This document shows, piece after piece, positions 28,810 to 37,700 of a DNA stretch of 64,000 nt. The notes below the pieces were generated by a model. That model saw only the letters and a list, made by a program, of their open reading frames with translations, had not been told where the DNA came from and did no database searches. The position numbers were made by a program, and so were the translations under genes. Each line of letters opens with the position of its first letter. Position 1 is the first letter of the stretch. The stretch comes from CAYJPA01 sp964371945 (GTDB lineage: Bacteria > Chloroflexota > Chloroflexia > Thermomicrobiales > UBA6265), in the NCBI GenBank assembly GCA_964371945.1, contig CAYJPA010000017.1:8671-72670 (forward strand). The letters run 5' to 3'.

Positions 28810-29238
28810 ATGGATCGAACGTATATCGCTGTCAACAAAACGGCACTCGAACGTCTTCGCGGTTTCATTGCCGGCGCCGGCGAAGATCTACTGCGGCGTC
28901 CGATGTCGGACGGTTGGACCGTCTCGGCCTATCTGGCGCACATGGCGTTCTTCGACCGCCGGGTCTCCCGCATCCTCGACCGGATCAATCGCGACGGACT
29001 GAGCCCTTCGCCATACGATGTCCATATCCTGAACGATGCGATGAAACCAGCCTGGTTGCTGCTCTCCCCGGCCGACGCGGCCGCCGAAGCGCTCGCTGCC
29101 GCCGAAGAAGCGGACGCCGCGGTCGAGCGCATTTCGGACGAAATGTTGACCGCGATTATCGCCGAGAAGATCTTGTCAGTCGATCGCGCGCATCATCGCA
29201 ACAACCATCTCGACGAATTCGAAGCGCTCACGGGATGA
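28810..29238 (+). CDS. DinB-like four-helix protein
   Basis: 142 residues from the ATG at 28810. Shows SDGWTVSAYLAHMAFFDRRV near the start, the usual 'W-x-x-x-x-x-L-x-H-x-x-x-x-D' block of DinB/mycothiol-dependent hydrolase proteins, and a C-terminal DRAHHRNNHLDE with the second histidine pair. Such folds bind a divalent metal, and many are thiol-dependent transferases. The alanine/glutamate-rich middle (ADAAAEALAAAEEAD) is helical. Stop overlaps the azlC start (ATGA), so it is cotranslated with the exporter. Confidence 0.72.
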   Translation: MDRTYIAVNKTALERLRGFIAGAGEDLLRRPMSDGWTVSAYLAHMAFFDRRVSRILDRINRDGLSPSPYDVHILNDAMKPAWLLLSPADAAAEALAAAEEADAAVERISDEMLTAIIAEKILSVDRAHHRNNHLDEFEALTG

Positions 29239-29957
29239 CCTTCACGTTCAGTTCAATAACCGATGGGATTGACCGCGCCGAAGTCCGGCGGGGGTTCTTA
29301 GGGATCATTCCACTCCGGTTCGGCGCCGTCCCGTTCGCGATCGCCTTCTCACTGGTTTCGAGCACCAGCGGTCTGTCGGCCGTCGAAACCTGCGCGCTGA
29401 GCCTCTTTGTCTTCGCGGGCTCCGCCCAGCTCGCGTTCGTGAATCTGTCCAGAGAAAACGGGGGCACAATCGCGATACTGGCGACAGTGCTGCTGCTGAA
29501 TCTCCGGCACTTCCTGTATGGGTTGTCGCTCAACAATCACTTGCCAAAAGACCTCAGGCCACGCCGCCCGGTGCTGGCTTACTTTCTAACCGATGAATCG
29601 TACGGATTCACGATTCGGGAGTACCTGGATGGTCGCGGGAGTCCCGGCTTTCTCTTTGGCGCCAGCGTAAGCCTGTTTGTCAGCTATATGGGCGCGACCG
29701 TCGCCGGCGTGACCATGGGCGGCCTGATTCCCGATTCCGATCGATTAGGACTCGATTTCGTCTTTCCGCTCTCGTTTATGGCGTTGCTGCTCCCGCTCCT
29801 TCGCAAGCGATTGGATCTGGTTGTCGCCCTGGTCGCCGGCGCCATGGCATTCGGCTTGAGCAGAGAATTCAATGGCGGTGTCACGATTTTGATCTCGACG
29901 TTCTGCGCGGCAATCGCCGGAGCATCGCTGCGTCACATCCAAGAGACAGCATCATGA
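29235..29957 (+). CDS. azlC: AzlC family branched-chain amino acid exporter, large subunit
   Basis: 240 residues. Recognised by RGFLGIIPLRFGAVPFAIAF, LFVFAGSAQLAFVNL, LLLNLRHFLYGLSL and YFLTDESYGFTI, the standard AzlC motifs, with about seven membrane helices. With AzlD it forms an inner-membrane exporter of leucine, isoleucine and valine analogues. ATG 29235 lies in the DinB stop. An ORF open from 28740 in the same frame is non-homologous upstream of this point. Confidence 0.93.
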   Translation: MTFTFSSITDGIDRAEVRRGFLGIIPLRFGAVPFAIAFSLVSSTSGLSAVETCALSLFVFAGSAQLAFVNLSRENGGTIAILATVLLLNLRHFLYGLSLNNHLPKDLRPRRPVLAYFLTDESYGFTIREYLDGRGSPGFLFGASVSLFVSYMGATVAGVTMGGLIPDSDRLGLDFVFPLSFMALLLPLLRKRLDLVVALVAGAMAFGLSREFNGGVTILISTFCAAIAGASLRHIQETAS

Positions 29958-30256
29958 ACGAAACCTATCTGCCAGTAATCGGGGCGGCGGCAATCATCAC
30001 CTACCTCACCCGCTTCACCGGCTTGAGTCCCGGCAAACGGCAACCCCCGGCCTTCGTGCGCCATTTTCTCTCGTTCGTGCCGGTCTCCGCGTTTGCGGCC
30101 TTGCTCGTGCCCGATCTGGTGCGGGGAGGCAACGACGCGGCCCCAAGATTGCTTGGGGCCGGAATCGCGGCAATGGTCGTCCTCTACTTCGGCAAACTCT
30201 GGGCCTGCATCGCAGTCGGCATGACCGTCTACTGGCTCTCCGGCTGGCTCCTCTGA
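29954..30256 (+). CDS. azlD: AzlD family branched-chain amino acid exporter, small subunit
   Basis: 100 residues, four hydrophobic helices. YLPVIGAAAIITYLTRFTGL followed by FVRHFLSFVPVSAFAALLVPDLV is the AzlD pattern. Starts inside the azlC stop (ATGA), the usual coupling for this pair. The probable regulator is the divergent MocR-type gene at 27204. Confidence 0.92.
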   Translation: MNETYLPVIGAAAIITYLTRFTGLSPGKRQPPAFVRHFLSFVPVSAFAALLVPDLVRGGNDAAPRLLGAGIAAMVVLYFGKLWACIAVGMTVYWLSGWLL

Positions 30257-30286
30257 GCCGACGAGCCGACAAGACGACTCCGTCCG

Positions 30287-31069
30287 CTACATCCCCATCA
30301 TGTGGTAGCCGTTGTCGACGAAGATCGTCTCTCCGGTGATGCTCGAGGCCCCGTCGCTGGCGAGGAAAACGGCAACTGGAGCCACCCGCGTGGCATTGAA
30401 CTCATCCTTGATCGGCGACCGCTCGGTCAGGAAGTTATACATGTCCATGAAGCCCGGAATGCCGCGTGCGGCCGCGGTTTTGACCGGCCCCGCCGAGATC
30501 GCGTTGACCCGAACGCGCTGCTCGCCGAGATCGGCGGCCAGGTAGCGGACGGTTGATTCCAGCGCGGCTTTGGCCACGCCCATCACGTTGTACTTGGGGA
30601 ACGCGCGGTCAGAACCGAGATAGGTCAGGGTGATGATGCTGCCGCCATCGGTCATCAGCGGCACGACGCGTTGCGCCGACGCGACCAGGGAATAGCAGCT
30701 CACGCTCAGGGCGATCTTGAATCCGTCTCTCGTTGTTTCGAGGAAGCGGCCCTTGAGCTCGCCCGCCGGCGCGAACCCAATACTGTGCACCAGGGAATCG
30801 ACCCGCCCGAAATCCGCTTCCAACGACGCACGCAACGCATCGAGACTTTCGTCGGATTCGACATCGCACTGATAGGCAATGCTGCCAGGCGACGAGGCAA
30901 CAAAGGCATCGGCGTCCCGTTTCGAGCGCTCATCGAGATAGGTGATCGCCACCCGCGCGCCGGCCTTTGCCATTTCTTCCGCGATCGCCCAGCCGATGCT
31001 CCACTTATTGAGCACGCCCATCACAACGCAATGCTTGCCAGCCAGCAACCCGCTTCCCTGCTCCGACAT
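30287..31069 (-). CDS. fabI: enoyl-[acyl-carrier-protein] reductase (NADH)
   Basis: Last step of the fatty-acid elongation cycle. About 260 residues from ATG 31069 (GGGAG nine bases upstream); starts at 31078 and 31114 are also possible. FabI-type SDR: LAGKHCVVMGVLNKWSIGWA, HSIGFAPAGELKGRF, SCYSLVASAQRV and TLTYLGSDRAFPKYNVMGVAKAALE, holding the Y-x6-K pair (Tyr and Lys of NVMGVAK). RVNAISAGPVKTAAARGI and the closing VFLASDGASSITGETIFVDNGYH complete the fold. Monocistronic on the minus strand. Confidence 0.95.
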   Translation of the reverse strand: MSEQGSGLLAGKHCVVMGVLNKWSIGWAIAEEMAKAGARVAITYLDERSKRDADAFVASSPGSIAYQCDVESDESLDALRASLEADFGRVDSLVHSIGFAPAGELKGRFLETTRDGFKIALSVSCYSLVASAQRVVPLMTDGGSIITLTYLGSDRAFPKYNVMGVAKAALESTVRYLAADLGEQRVRVNAISAGPVKTAAARGIPGFMDMYNFLTERSPIKDEFNATRVAPVAVFLASDGASSITGETIFVDNGYHMMGM

Positions 31070-31227
31070 TGTCTTCATCTCCCGTTGGCCGCCAGGGCCA
31101 TCCTTGGGTTTCATCTAAAATCGCCGGCGGGTTTCCGCGCAACGTTTGGTGCATGATACTCACACGATCGTTGTTCGGGGCCACGGAACCCCCGAACACA
31201 TGACATCACCGAGGGTGAGGGGGATTT

Positions 31228-32292
31228 GTGAGCGAGCAATTGATTCCATATTTCGACGGTCACAACGATACTGTGCTGAGCCTGCGTGAAACCGGCCGCT
31301 CCTTCTTCGAGTCCAGCGAGACCGGACATATCGATCTTCCCCGGGCGAAAGCAGGAGGACTTGCTGGCGGATTCTTCGCGGTTTGGGTTCCGGATCCGGG
31401 CGTTGAGCTTGACACCGAAGATCCGAACGATGCGACCAGTCTGTACAGCAGCGTCGACAAACTTCCGCCGATGATGGGGACCAGCCACGCCCAAAGTTCA
31501 GCGCTGAGCTCGCTGGCAACGCTGCTCCGGATCGAAGCCGCTTCCAACGGAGAGGTGAAAATCATCCGCACAGCAGAAGAACTTCGCAATTGCATCGCCA
31601 GCGGAACCTTCGCGATGGAGCTGCATATCGAAGGCGCGGAACCGATCGACGAGGGACTCGACTCGCTCGAAGTCTTCTACCAGGCGGGTCTACGATCGCT
31701 CGGACTTGTCTGGTCCCGCTCCAACATCTTCGGCCACGGCGTACCGTTTCAATTCCCATCGTCGCCGGACACCGGGCCCGGCCTGACGGAAGCCGGCAAA
31801 TCCCTCGTGCGTGCGTGCAATCGACTGGGGGTCGTCGTCGATCTCTCGCATCTCAACGAAAAGGGCTTTTGGGATGTCGCCGATCGAACCGAAGACCCGC
31901 TGGTCGCAACGCACTGTGGCGCACATGCAATCTGCCCTTCGTCCCGGAATTTGACGGACAAACAATTGGACGCCGTGCGCGATTCCGAAGGCATCGTTGG
32001 CGTGAACTTTCATGTCGGCTTCCTAAACTCCGAGGGACACCATGAAGCCGATAAGACATCGTTGACCGCCATCGTCGATCACTTGGAGTACATGGTCTCC
32101 CGCATGGGGATCGATTATGTCGCCTTCGGCTCCGATTTCGATGGCGCGACAATGCCCTCCGATCTGAAAGATGTCGCCGGTCTCCCCAAGATCACCAATG
32201 AGCTCCGCACCAGAGGCTATGACGACGCCGCGCTCCGGAAGATCGCCTACGAAAACTGGCTCCGCATCTTCACCAGAACGTGGGGCGCGTAG
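31228..32292 (+). CDS. membrane dipeptidase family protein (peptidase M19)
   Basis: GTG start, 354 residues. The metal centre of renal-type dipeptidases is visible: FDGHNDTV (H-x-D), MELHIEGAEPI (bridging Glu), VVDLSHLNEKGFWDV, ATHCGAHAICPSSRNLTD and YVAFGSDFDG. Known members hydrolyse dipeptides, often D-amino-acid-containing ones, or leukotriene-like compounds. No signal or anchor is seen. Followed closely by an SRPBCC gene in the same direction. Confidence 0.9.
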   Translation: MSEQLIPYFDGHNDTVLSLRETGRSFFESSETGHIDLPRAKAGGLAGGFFAVWVPDPGVELDTEDPNDATSLYSSVDKLPPMMGTSHAQSSALSSLATLLRIEAASNGEVKIIRTAEELRNCIASGTFAMELHIEGAEPIDEGLDSLEVFYQAGLRSLGLVWSRSNIFGHGVPFQFPSSPDTGPGLTEAGKSLVRACNRLGVVVDLSHLNEKGFWDVADRTEDPLVATHCGAHAICPSSRNLTDKQLDAVRDSEGIVGVNFHVGFLNSEGHHEADKTSLTAIVDHLEYMVSRMGIDYVAFGSDFDGATMPSDLKDVAGLPKITNELRTRGYDDAALRKIAYENWLRIFTRTWGA

Positions 32293-32311
32293 CGGCAAGG
32301 GGAGAGGCGAT

Positions 32312-32824
32312 TTGACAGTCGAAGGTGATTTGCGCTTAGCACAAACTCCCGTGGCCAAAGCGGAGATGCTGATCCGGCGGCCTATTGCCGAGGTCTTCGA
32401 GGCTTTCATCGACCCCACGAACACGTCGAAATTCTGGTTCACCAATGGCAGTGGACGGCTGGAACCCGGCGCAAAGATCCGTTGGGAATGGGAGATGTAC
32501 GGGGCTTCAGCGGAGGTCGAGGTCAAGACCATCGAGCAGAATGAGCGGATATTGGTTGATTGGGGCGACTCGGACTCGTCGACCACCGTCGAGTGGCGTT
32601 TCACCCATCTCGGAGTCGACTCGACCTTCGTCAGCATCACGAACTCGGGTCTTCATGGAACCGGCGATGAGATCGTCCAACAGGTCGTCGATTCAACCGA
32701 GGGATTCGCACTTGTGCTCGCCAATCTCAAAGCACTTCTCGAGCACAACATCACCCTCAATCTCGTCCTGGACCGCTTTCCGAAGGGCATCGAAGATCAT
32801 TGCCTTAAGGAGGAAGTCGAATGA
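32312..32824 (+). CDS. SRPBCC/AHSA1-type START-like domain protein
   Basis: 170 residues from a TTG at 32312 preceded by GGGGAGAGG, 19 bases after the dipeptidase stop. Shows AEMLIRRPIAEVFEAFIDPT, KFWFTNGSGRLEPG, and RWEWEMYGASAEVEV, the AHSA1 pattern of a hydrophobic ligand cavity. The C-terminal helix EGFALVLANLKALLEHN also fits. The frame is open to 32171 but that stretch overlaps the previous gene. Function unknown; small-molecule binding is the family role. Confidence 0.83.
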   Translation: MTVEGDLRLAQTPVAKAEMLIRRPIAEVFEAFIDPTNTSKFWFTNGSGRLEPGAKIRWEWEMYGASAEVEVKTIEQNERILVDWGDSDSSTTVEWRFTHLGVDSTFVSITNSGLHGTGDEIVQQVVDSTEGFALVLANLKALLEHNITLNLVLDRFPKGIEDHCLKEEVE

Positions 32825-32834
32825 CCACCGCGCC

Positions 32835-32858
32835 GTAGGGACACGGCATGCCGTAACC
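32835..32858 (+). repeat. REP-like palindrome, GTAG-headed
   Basis: GTAGGGACACGGCATGCCGT followed by AACC: a GTAG head with a near-perfect palindrome around GGCATGCC, just past the SRPBCC stop. Confidence 0.45.
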
Positions 32859-32887
32859 TTACCCGCGGTGACGACCAAGACGACGCG

Positions 32888-32917
32888 CAAAAGCCCGGCG
32901 GGAAATCCCGCCGGGCT
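32888..32917 (-). terminator. intrinsic terminator of rpsR
   Basis: On the minus strand, AGCCCGGCGGG / CCCGCCGGGCT stem (11 bp) with a short AT loop, followed by TTTT. Lies 26 bases after the rpsR stop and also covers the end of the opposing SRPBCC gene. Confidence 0.88.
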
Positions 32918-32942
32918 GAATGTTCTCTCGACCGCTCGCGAT

Positions 32943-33323
32943 CTACCGGCGTTTGTCGACCGGTACGAACGGCAGCAACGCCAGATGGCGCGCGCGCTTG
33001 ATCGCCAGGGTCAGATTACGCTGGATGTTCGCCGAGCAGTGCGTCTTGCGACGCGGCAGAATCTTGCCCCGCTCGTCGATCGCCAGCCGAAGCCGCGCTA
33101 TGTCCTTGTAGTCGACGATCTCGTTATCGGCAAAGATCGGCTGCTTGCGCCGGGCCGGGCCACCGCGACGTCCACCAGGACCGCCACGTCCCCGGAATCC
33201 GCCGGCACGCTCGCCGCGGTCACCGCGATCGCCGCCGCCAGCGCCGAACCGGGAAGAACGCTCACCGCCGTCGCCGCCGCGTCCGCCGTCCGCGGGACCC
33301 TGAGAATTTCGATTGTTATCCAT
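32943..33323 (-). CDS. rpsR: 30S ribosomal protein S18 with Gly/Arg-rich N-terminal extension
   Basis: 126 residues against ~75 in most bacteria. The C-terminal ~70 residues are canonical S18: FADNEIVDYKDIARLRLAID, GKILPRRKTHCSANIQRNLT, IKRARHLALLPF. The first ~55 residues are a glycine/arginine/aspartate-rich, RGG-like tail (GGDRGDRGERAGGFRGRGGP), probably disordered and able to bind RNA. Ordinarily rpsR sits with rpsF, ssb and rplI; here it stands alone with its own promoter (33364-33391) and terminator (32888-32917). Confidence 0.95.
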   Translation of the reverse strand: MDNNRNSQGPADGGRGGDGGERSSRFGAGGGDRGDRGERAGGFRGRGGPGGRRGGPARRKQPIFADNEIVDYKDIARLRLAIDERGKILPRRKTHCSANIQRNLTLAIKRARHLALLPFVPVDKRR

Positions 33324-33363
33324 AAGGTCTCAACAACTCCTCAATCGCGAACCGAACCGGAAT

Positions 33364-33391
33364 AGTGTACTCCATGTCGGGCTTTTGCCAA
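33364..33391 (-). promoter_or_regulatory. sigma-70-type promoter of rpsR
   Basis: Minus strand TTGGCA, 16-base spacer, TACACT. Start of transcription would fall about 35 bases before the rpsR ATG. Confidence 0.6.
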
Positions 33392-33524
33392 CAATGAACC
33401 GGGACGTGGGCGAGTTCAGTTCCGCCGAATCCCTCTCTTTTCCTCTCAATCATGACTCGGGTTTATTCTTCGCACGGTAGAATAGGCGACGTTCGAACGG
33501 ACGGCAGCGCCGGCCCAGTTCATT

Positions 33525-34070
33525 GTGGTGGCTCTGAAACCTGGAAGTGCGCTCGTGACGTTCGCAAACGCAACGACGGCAAAAGTGATCGTCTTCGCCA
33601 ATCGCCATATGTTGCTCGCTGAGATGATCACCCACGGCCGCCGCCTGAGCGACCTGGCGAACGATCCCTTGAAGGCGCATCTCGAGCTCGAACGTGTACG
33701 AGTTAACGTGCCTGAGAAGCCCGACGAGACCGTCGGATCGTTCGAGCATATGGTGATCAAAAAGGTTGTTGTTCAGGCGATTCTGATTCTCTTTGAGCCG
33801 CCAAGGCAGACCCAGCAGCGACTCGCCAACTACGTTCCCAAATCGCGTATCAGAGTAGCGGCGCTGCTGCCTCCATTCCTGATGGCCGGAACGGTGCATA
33901 TTTCCGGCAAAGTTGATCCGGCGGTCTGGACACTCGAAGGCAATGGGGAAGCATTCGCCGTGATCTCCCAGGCCGATGTCACACTGACCGGTCGCCAGGG
34001 TGCTCCGCTCCATGTGCCGATCGCGCTGATCAACCGCGCCCATATTGAAGCGGTCAGCACCAGCGATTAA
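33525..34070 (+). CDS. hypothetical protein, two tandem small beta units
   Basis: 181 residues, not confidently assigned. The first half (KVIVFANRHMLLAEMITHGRRLSDLANDP) resembles a short domain in which a strand pair is followed by G-R-R-L-S-D-x-x-N; DUF6812-like proteins have this shape. The second half (RIRVAALLPPFLMAGTVHIS) looks like a diverged second copy lacking the RLSD block. No signal peptide or helix anchor. Codon pattern and protein character favour this frame over the antisense open frames at 33446-34043. Convergent with apt. Confidence 0.62.
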   Translation: MVALKPGSALVTFANATTAKVIVFANRHMLLAEMITHGRRLSDLANDPLKAHLELERVRVNVPEKPDETVGSFEHMVIKKVVVQAILILFEPPRQTQQRLANYVPKSRIRVAALLPPFLMAGTVHISGKVDPAVWTLEGNGEAFAVISQADVTLTGRQGAPLHVPIALINRAHIEAVSTSD

Positions 34071-34083
34071 GCGCGTTCGGGTT

Positions 34084-34614
34084 CTAGTACGCGATCAGGC
34101 TTGAAACCTGGTAGTCCCTCAGCTTGTCTCGGCCGGCGAGGAACGATAGCTCGATCAACAAACTGACGCCGACCACCTTCGCTCCGAGCCGCTCCACCAG
34201 ATTCGCCGCCGCCCGAACCGTTCCGCCGGTCGCCAGCACATCGTCCACGATGAGCACGTGCTCGCCGGCCGCGATCGCGTCCGTGTGAATCTCGACACTA
34301 CTCACGCCGTACTCGAGACCGTAGTCCTCGCGGTAGGTCGCGCTTGGCAGTTTGCCGATCTTCCGCACCAGGACCAGTCCTGCACCCAGCTCATATGCCA
34401 CCGGTGCTCCGAGAATGAATCCGCGCGATTCGATTGCGACGACGTGATCGATTCCTGCATGGCCCGCGCCCATCGCCTGAATCGCGATCCGAAACGACGT
34501 CGGATCGGCGAGAAGTGGGGTAATGTCGAGGAAAAGGACTCCCGGCCGCGGAAAGTCCGGAACGTCCCGAATCTTCGATTTCAACAACTCGATATCGGTT
34601 CCGGTCAGACTCAT
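34084..34614 (-). CDS. apt: adenine phosphoribosyltransferase
   Basis: 176 residues. Salvages adenine to AMP with PRPP. LKSKIRDVPDFPRPGVLFLDITPLL is the Apt N-terminus, AIESRGFILGAPVAYELGAG and the hood KIGKLPSATYREDYGLEYG follow. The PRPP loop VLIVDDVLATGGTVRAAANL is intact. Same strand as the histidine kinase upstream, 120 bases away. Confidence 0.95.
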   Translation of the reverse strand: MSLTGTDIELLKSKIRDVPDFPRPGVLFLDITPLLADPTSFRIAIQAMGAGHAGIDHVVAIESRGFILGAPVAYELGAGLVLVRKIGKLPSATYREDYGLEYGVSSVEIHTDAIAAGEHVLIVDDVLATGGTVRAAANLVERLGAKVVGVSLLIELSFLAGRDKLRDYQVSSLIAY

Positions 34615-34734
34615 AAGGTCTCATTGCTCCGACCGCGAATTGAACGTCTGCATCGCGAGAAATCCCGGCAAAGCGACGGCAGGTGGGAGTCTACCGCGTT
34701 CCACTTCGACCGGCTGTTCCGTCGTCAAACGTCA

Positions 34735-37700
34735 TTAGCCATTTGTAACTTGTAGCGGTAAATGGACCGTAAACTTGCTGCCGGCGAGCTCGCTGCTCTC
34801 GACCGTGACCCGGCCGCCATGCTGCTCCACGATTTGTCGTGCACCGGAAAGTCCGATTCCGGTTCCGGTAATCACCGCGGTGTTTACGGCTCTCCAGTAG
34901 CGCTCAAAGATGTGCGGCAAATCGGCCTCAGGGATGCCAATACCTTGGTCAGTAACGGTGAGCGCGGCCCAGGAAATGCCATTTTCGATCCGCGCGAGCC
35001 TCACGTCGATGACTCCTCCGTCCGGGCTGTACTTGATTGCGTTGGTGATCAAATTGTCTACGACCCGCTCGATTCGCCCGGTATCCCAAACGCCGGCCAA
35101 TTCGTCGTCCCCATCGTCCACCACGAACTCGTGGCGCTCGGATGCTTGCTGGTACACCTCGATAATGCCATGGACCAACGTTCGCAGATTGCATCGATCG
35201 ACACGAAGCTCAAGGCTCTGACCTGCCCGCAGTCTGGCCACGTCCGCAAGCTCTTCGATTCTCCGGTTCATGCGCGACAACCCGCTGTCGAGTACCCCGA
35301 GCACCGAATCGACCGTTTCCAGATCGGCTTTGCCGGTCTTGATCCGCCGCCGCAGCAACTGCGTTTGGGCCTTCACCGCCGCCAGCGGGTTCTTCATATC
35401 GTGAGCGACATTTGCGACAAAGTCTTGCTCGAAGACTTCCTGGTTCTTGCGGTCGGTAACGTCGACATCGACCCCGAGCATTCGCATCGGCCTGCCCTCC
35501 TTGTCGTGGAAGGCCTCGCCTCGCACATACAGCCAGCGCTCGTTCCCACTGGCATCTTTTGTCCTGTACTCGACGTCGTATGGAGCTCGTTCCTCGAGCG
35601 AGCGGCGAACCGCTTCCGCCACCATCTGCCGATCATCGGGATGAATCTTTTCGAGAAAGCCCCCGAGTGTGCTCGGAGCCGGACCGAGTCGCTTCTCGGC
35701 GGCCTCCGTCCAGATCAAGGTGTCGGTTTGCACATCCCAGTCCCAGGTATCGAACTGACCAGCTTCCAGTGCGAGCGACAATCGTTCCGCCGTCTCCCGT
35801 AGCTCTTCTTCAGCTCGCTTTCGATCGTGGATGTCGGTGTTGGCGCCAACCCATTCGCGGACATTGCCATCTTCGTCAAAGACCGGAACGCCGCGCGCTG
35901 AAAAGTAGCGATAACTGCCGTCCCGCACCCGCACGCGGAACTCGTCTTCATGGATCGATCGGGATTCGACGGATCTTCGCCAGGTCGTGATCGTTCGCTC
36001 GACATCGTCAGGATGAATGACATCGAGCCAGCCGCTTCCGGCCATTTCGTTCACCGTCTGACCGGTGATCTCGGCCCACGAATCGCCAACAAAGAACGCG
36101 TTGCCGTCAGGCGATGTTCTCCAGACAACGGTCGACGTCGCCTCAACCAATGCTCGATACCGCTCCTCGCTTGCCGCGACAAGATGCTGCGCGAGCGTTC
36201 GTTCCGTGACGTCGATGGCCGATGCAACCAGATAGCTTATTTGATCGCCGTCTCCCCGGATCGCCCCGATCGCGATATCGATCGTGATCATTCTGCCGTC
36301 ACCCAGCCGGGCCATCGCATCGTAGCGAACGAACTCGCCGGCCGCGGCCCGCGCGATTGCTTCCTGCAGCCGCTCCTGGTTCTCTTGATCGAACGTAAAA
36401 GCGTAGATCTTCCACAGCGGCCTGTTGAGCAGTTCAGATTCCGGCACGCCTGAGACTGTCAATGCGGCGCGATTGACCGTGATCAGCGTCCCGTCGACCG
36501 ACATTACCCCGACGAACGCAATCAGACTGTCGATCACCTCGCGAGCAAAGTATTCACGCGCTCGTAGCGCGTTCTCCGCTTGGCGTTGATCGGTGACATC
36601 GATATCGACGCCGATCCATTCGCGAACCGTTCCCTCGGAATCGCAAACAGGAACGGCGCGTAGCAGAAAGCTCCTCATTTCTCCTTTTGGCCGCCGCACG
36701 CGTTGTTCGAACTCGACCATCGAGCCCGAAGCGATACGCTCCTGCCAAATCGCGTTGCCAGGTTCGCGATCCTCCGGATGAACGTAAGCAAGCCATTCAC
36801 TTCCGTCGAGATCGCCCGGTTCAGCCCCCGTCAATGCACTCCATCGCTCCTCCGGTGCGTGCAATCTGCCGGCCGCGTCCGCTGTCCATGTCACCTGCGT
36901 CGTGGCTTCGGTCAGCGCCCGTAGCCTCGATTCGCGAACCGCCAGTTCATCGAGTGCGGACGCCTCACGTTGAGCAGCGTGATTAATGCCGCGTCCAATC
37001 CAGATTGCTCCACCCGCAACAGCGATACCCACGACGGCAAGCCCCAAGAGCTCTTGAATCAGCGTTCGCCGGGCCGGCCCGATCAAATCCTGCCCCGGCA
37101 AGTCAATCAGAATCGTCCATCCGCCGCTGGGAGCATGCGCGTAACTAACGATCCGGTTCGACTCGCCCGTGATCCCGGTGACATTCTTCAGCACCCCTGA
37201 ATCCGACGAACCGATCTCTTCGAGGAGTGGACTGCCGGTCACATTTACCAACTCGGTCACTCCATCGGGTTGGGCGATGATGTTCCCCTGGCGGTCGAGA
37301 ATCGTGACCGCGGTCGTTCCGAATCGCTGCTCCTTCGTCGCGTCGGCGAGCAGATCGAGCCTGATCGAACCGATAAGCACACCGTTGAGTACAAGCCGCT
37401 CGTCGAACGTTGGAACAGCCATTGCCAGGAGTGGCTTCTGCTCGAGACGGCCGACCACCGCTTCTGCGACATATGGCGCCTGGTTGGTCAGAACGAAACT
37501 GACATACGAGCGGTCGCTGACGTCGATCGGCAAGTCGTCGAGCGCTAGGCTCGTCGAGACACGGACGACTCCAGAGGTGTCCGTCCAACCAATGCCTCCA
37601 ACGAACCCCAGTCGAACCGGATCAACCAGTTCGAAATAGTCACTCATTGCGGCGATATCGCCCGCGCGAACTACAGGCGCGGCGGCGATGGTGGTCAGGA

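Noticed and set aside
28740..29234. N-terminal extension of the azlC open frame
   Set aside because: Overlaps the DinB gene in another frame and is Arg-rich; AlzC homology starts at the ATG at 29235.
33450..34043. Minus-strand open frames opposite the hypothetical at 33525-34070
   Set aside because: Composition is less protein-like; the plus-strand frame shows regular hydrophobic alternation and the RLSD block.
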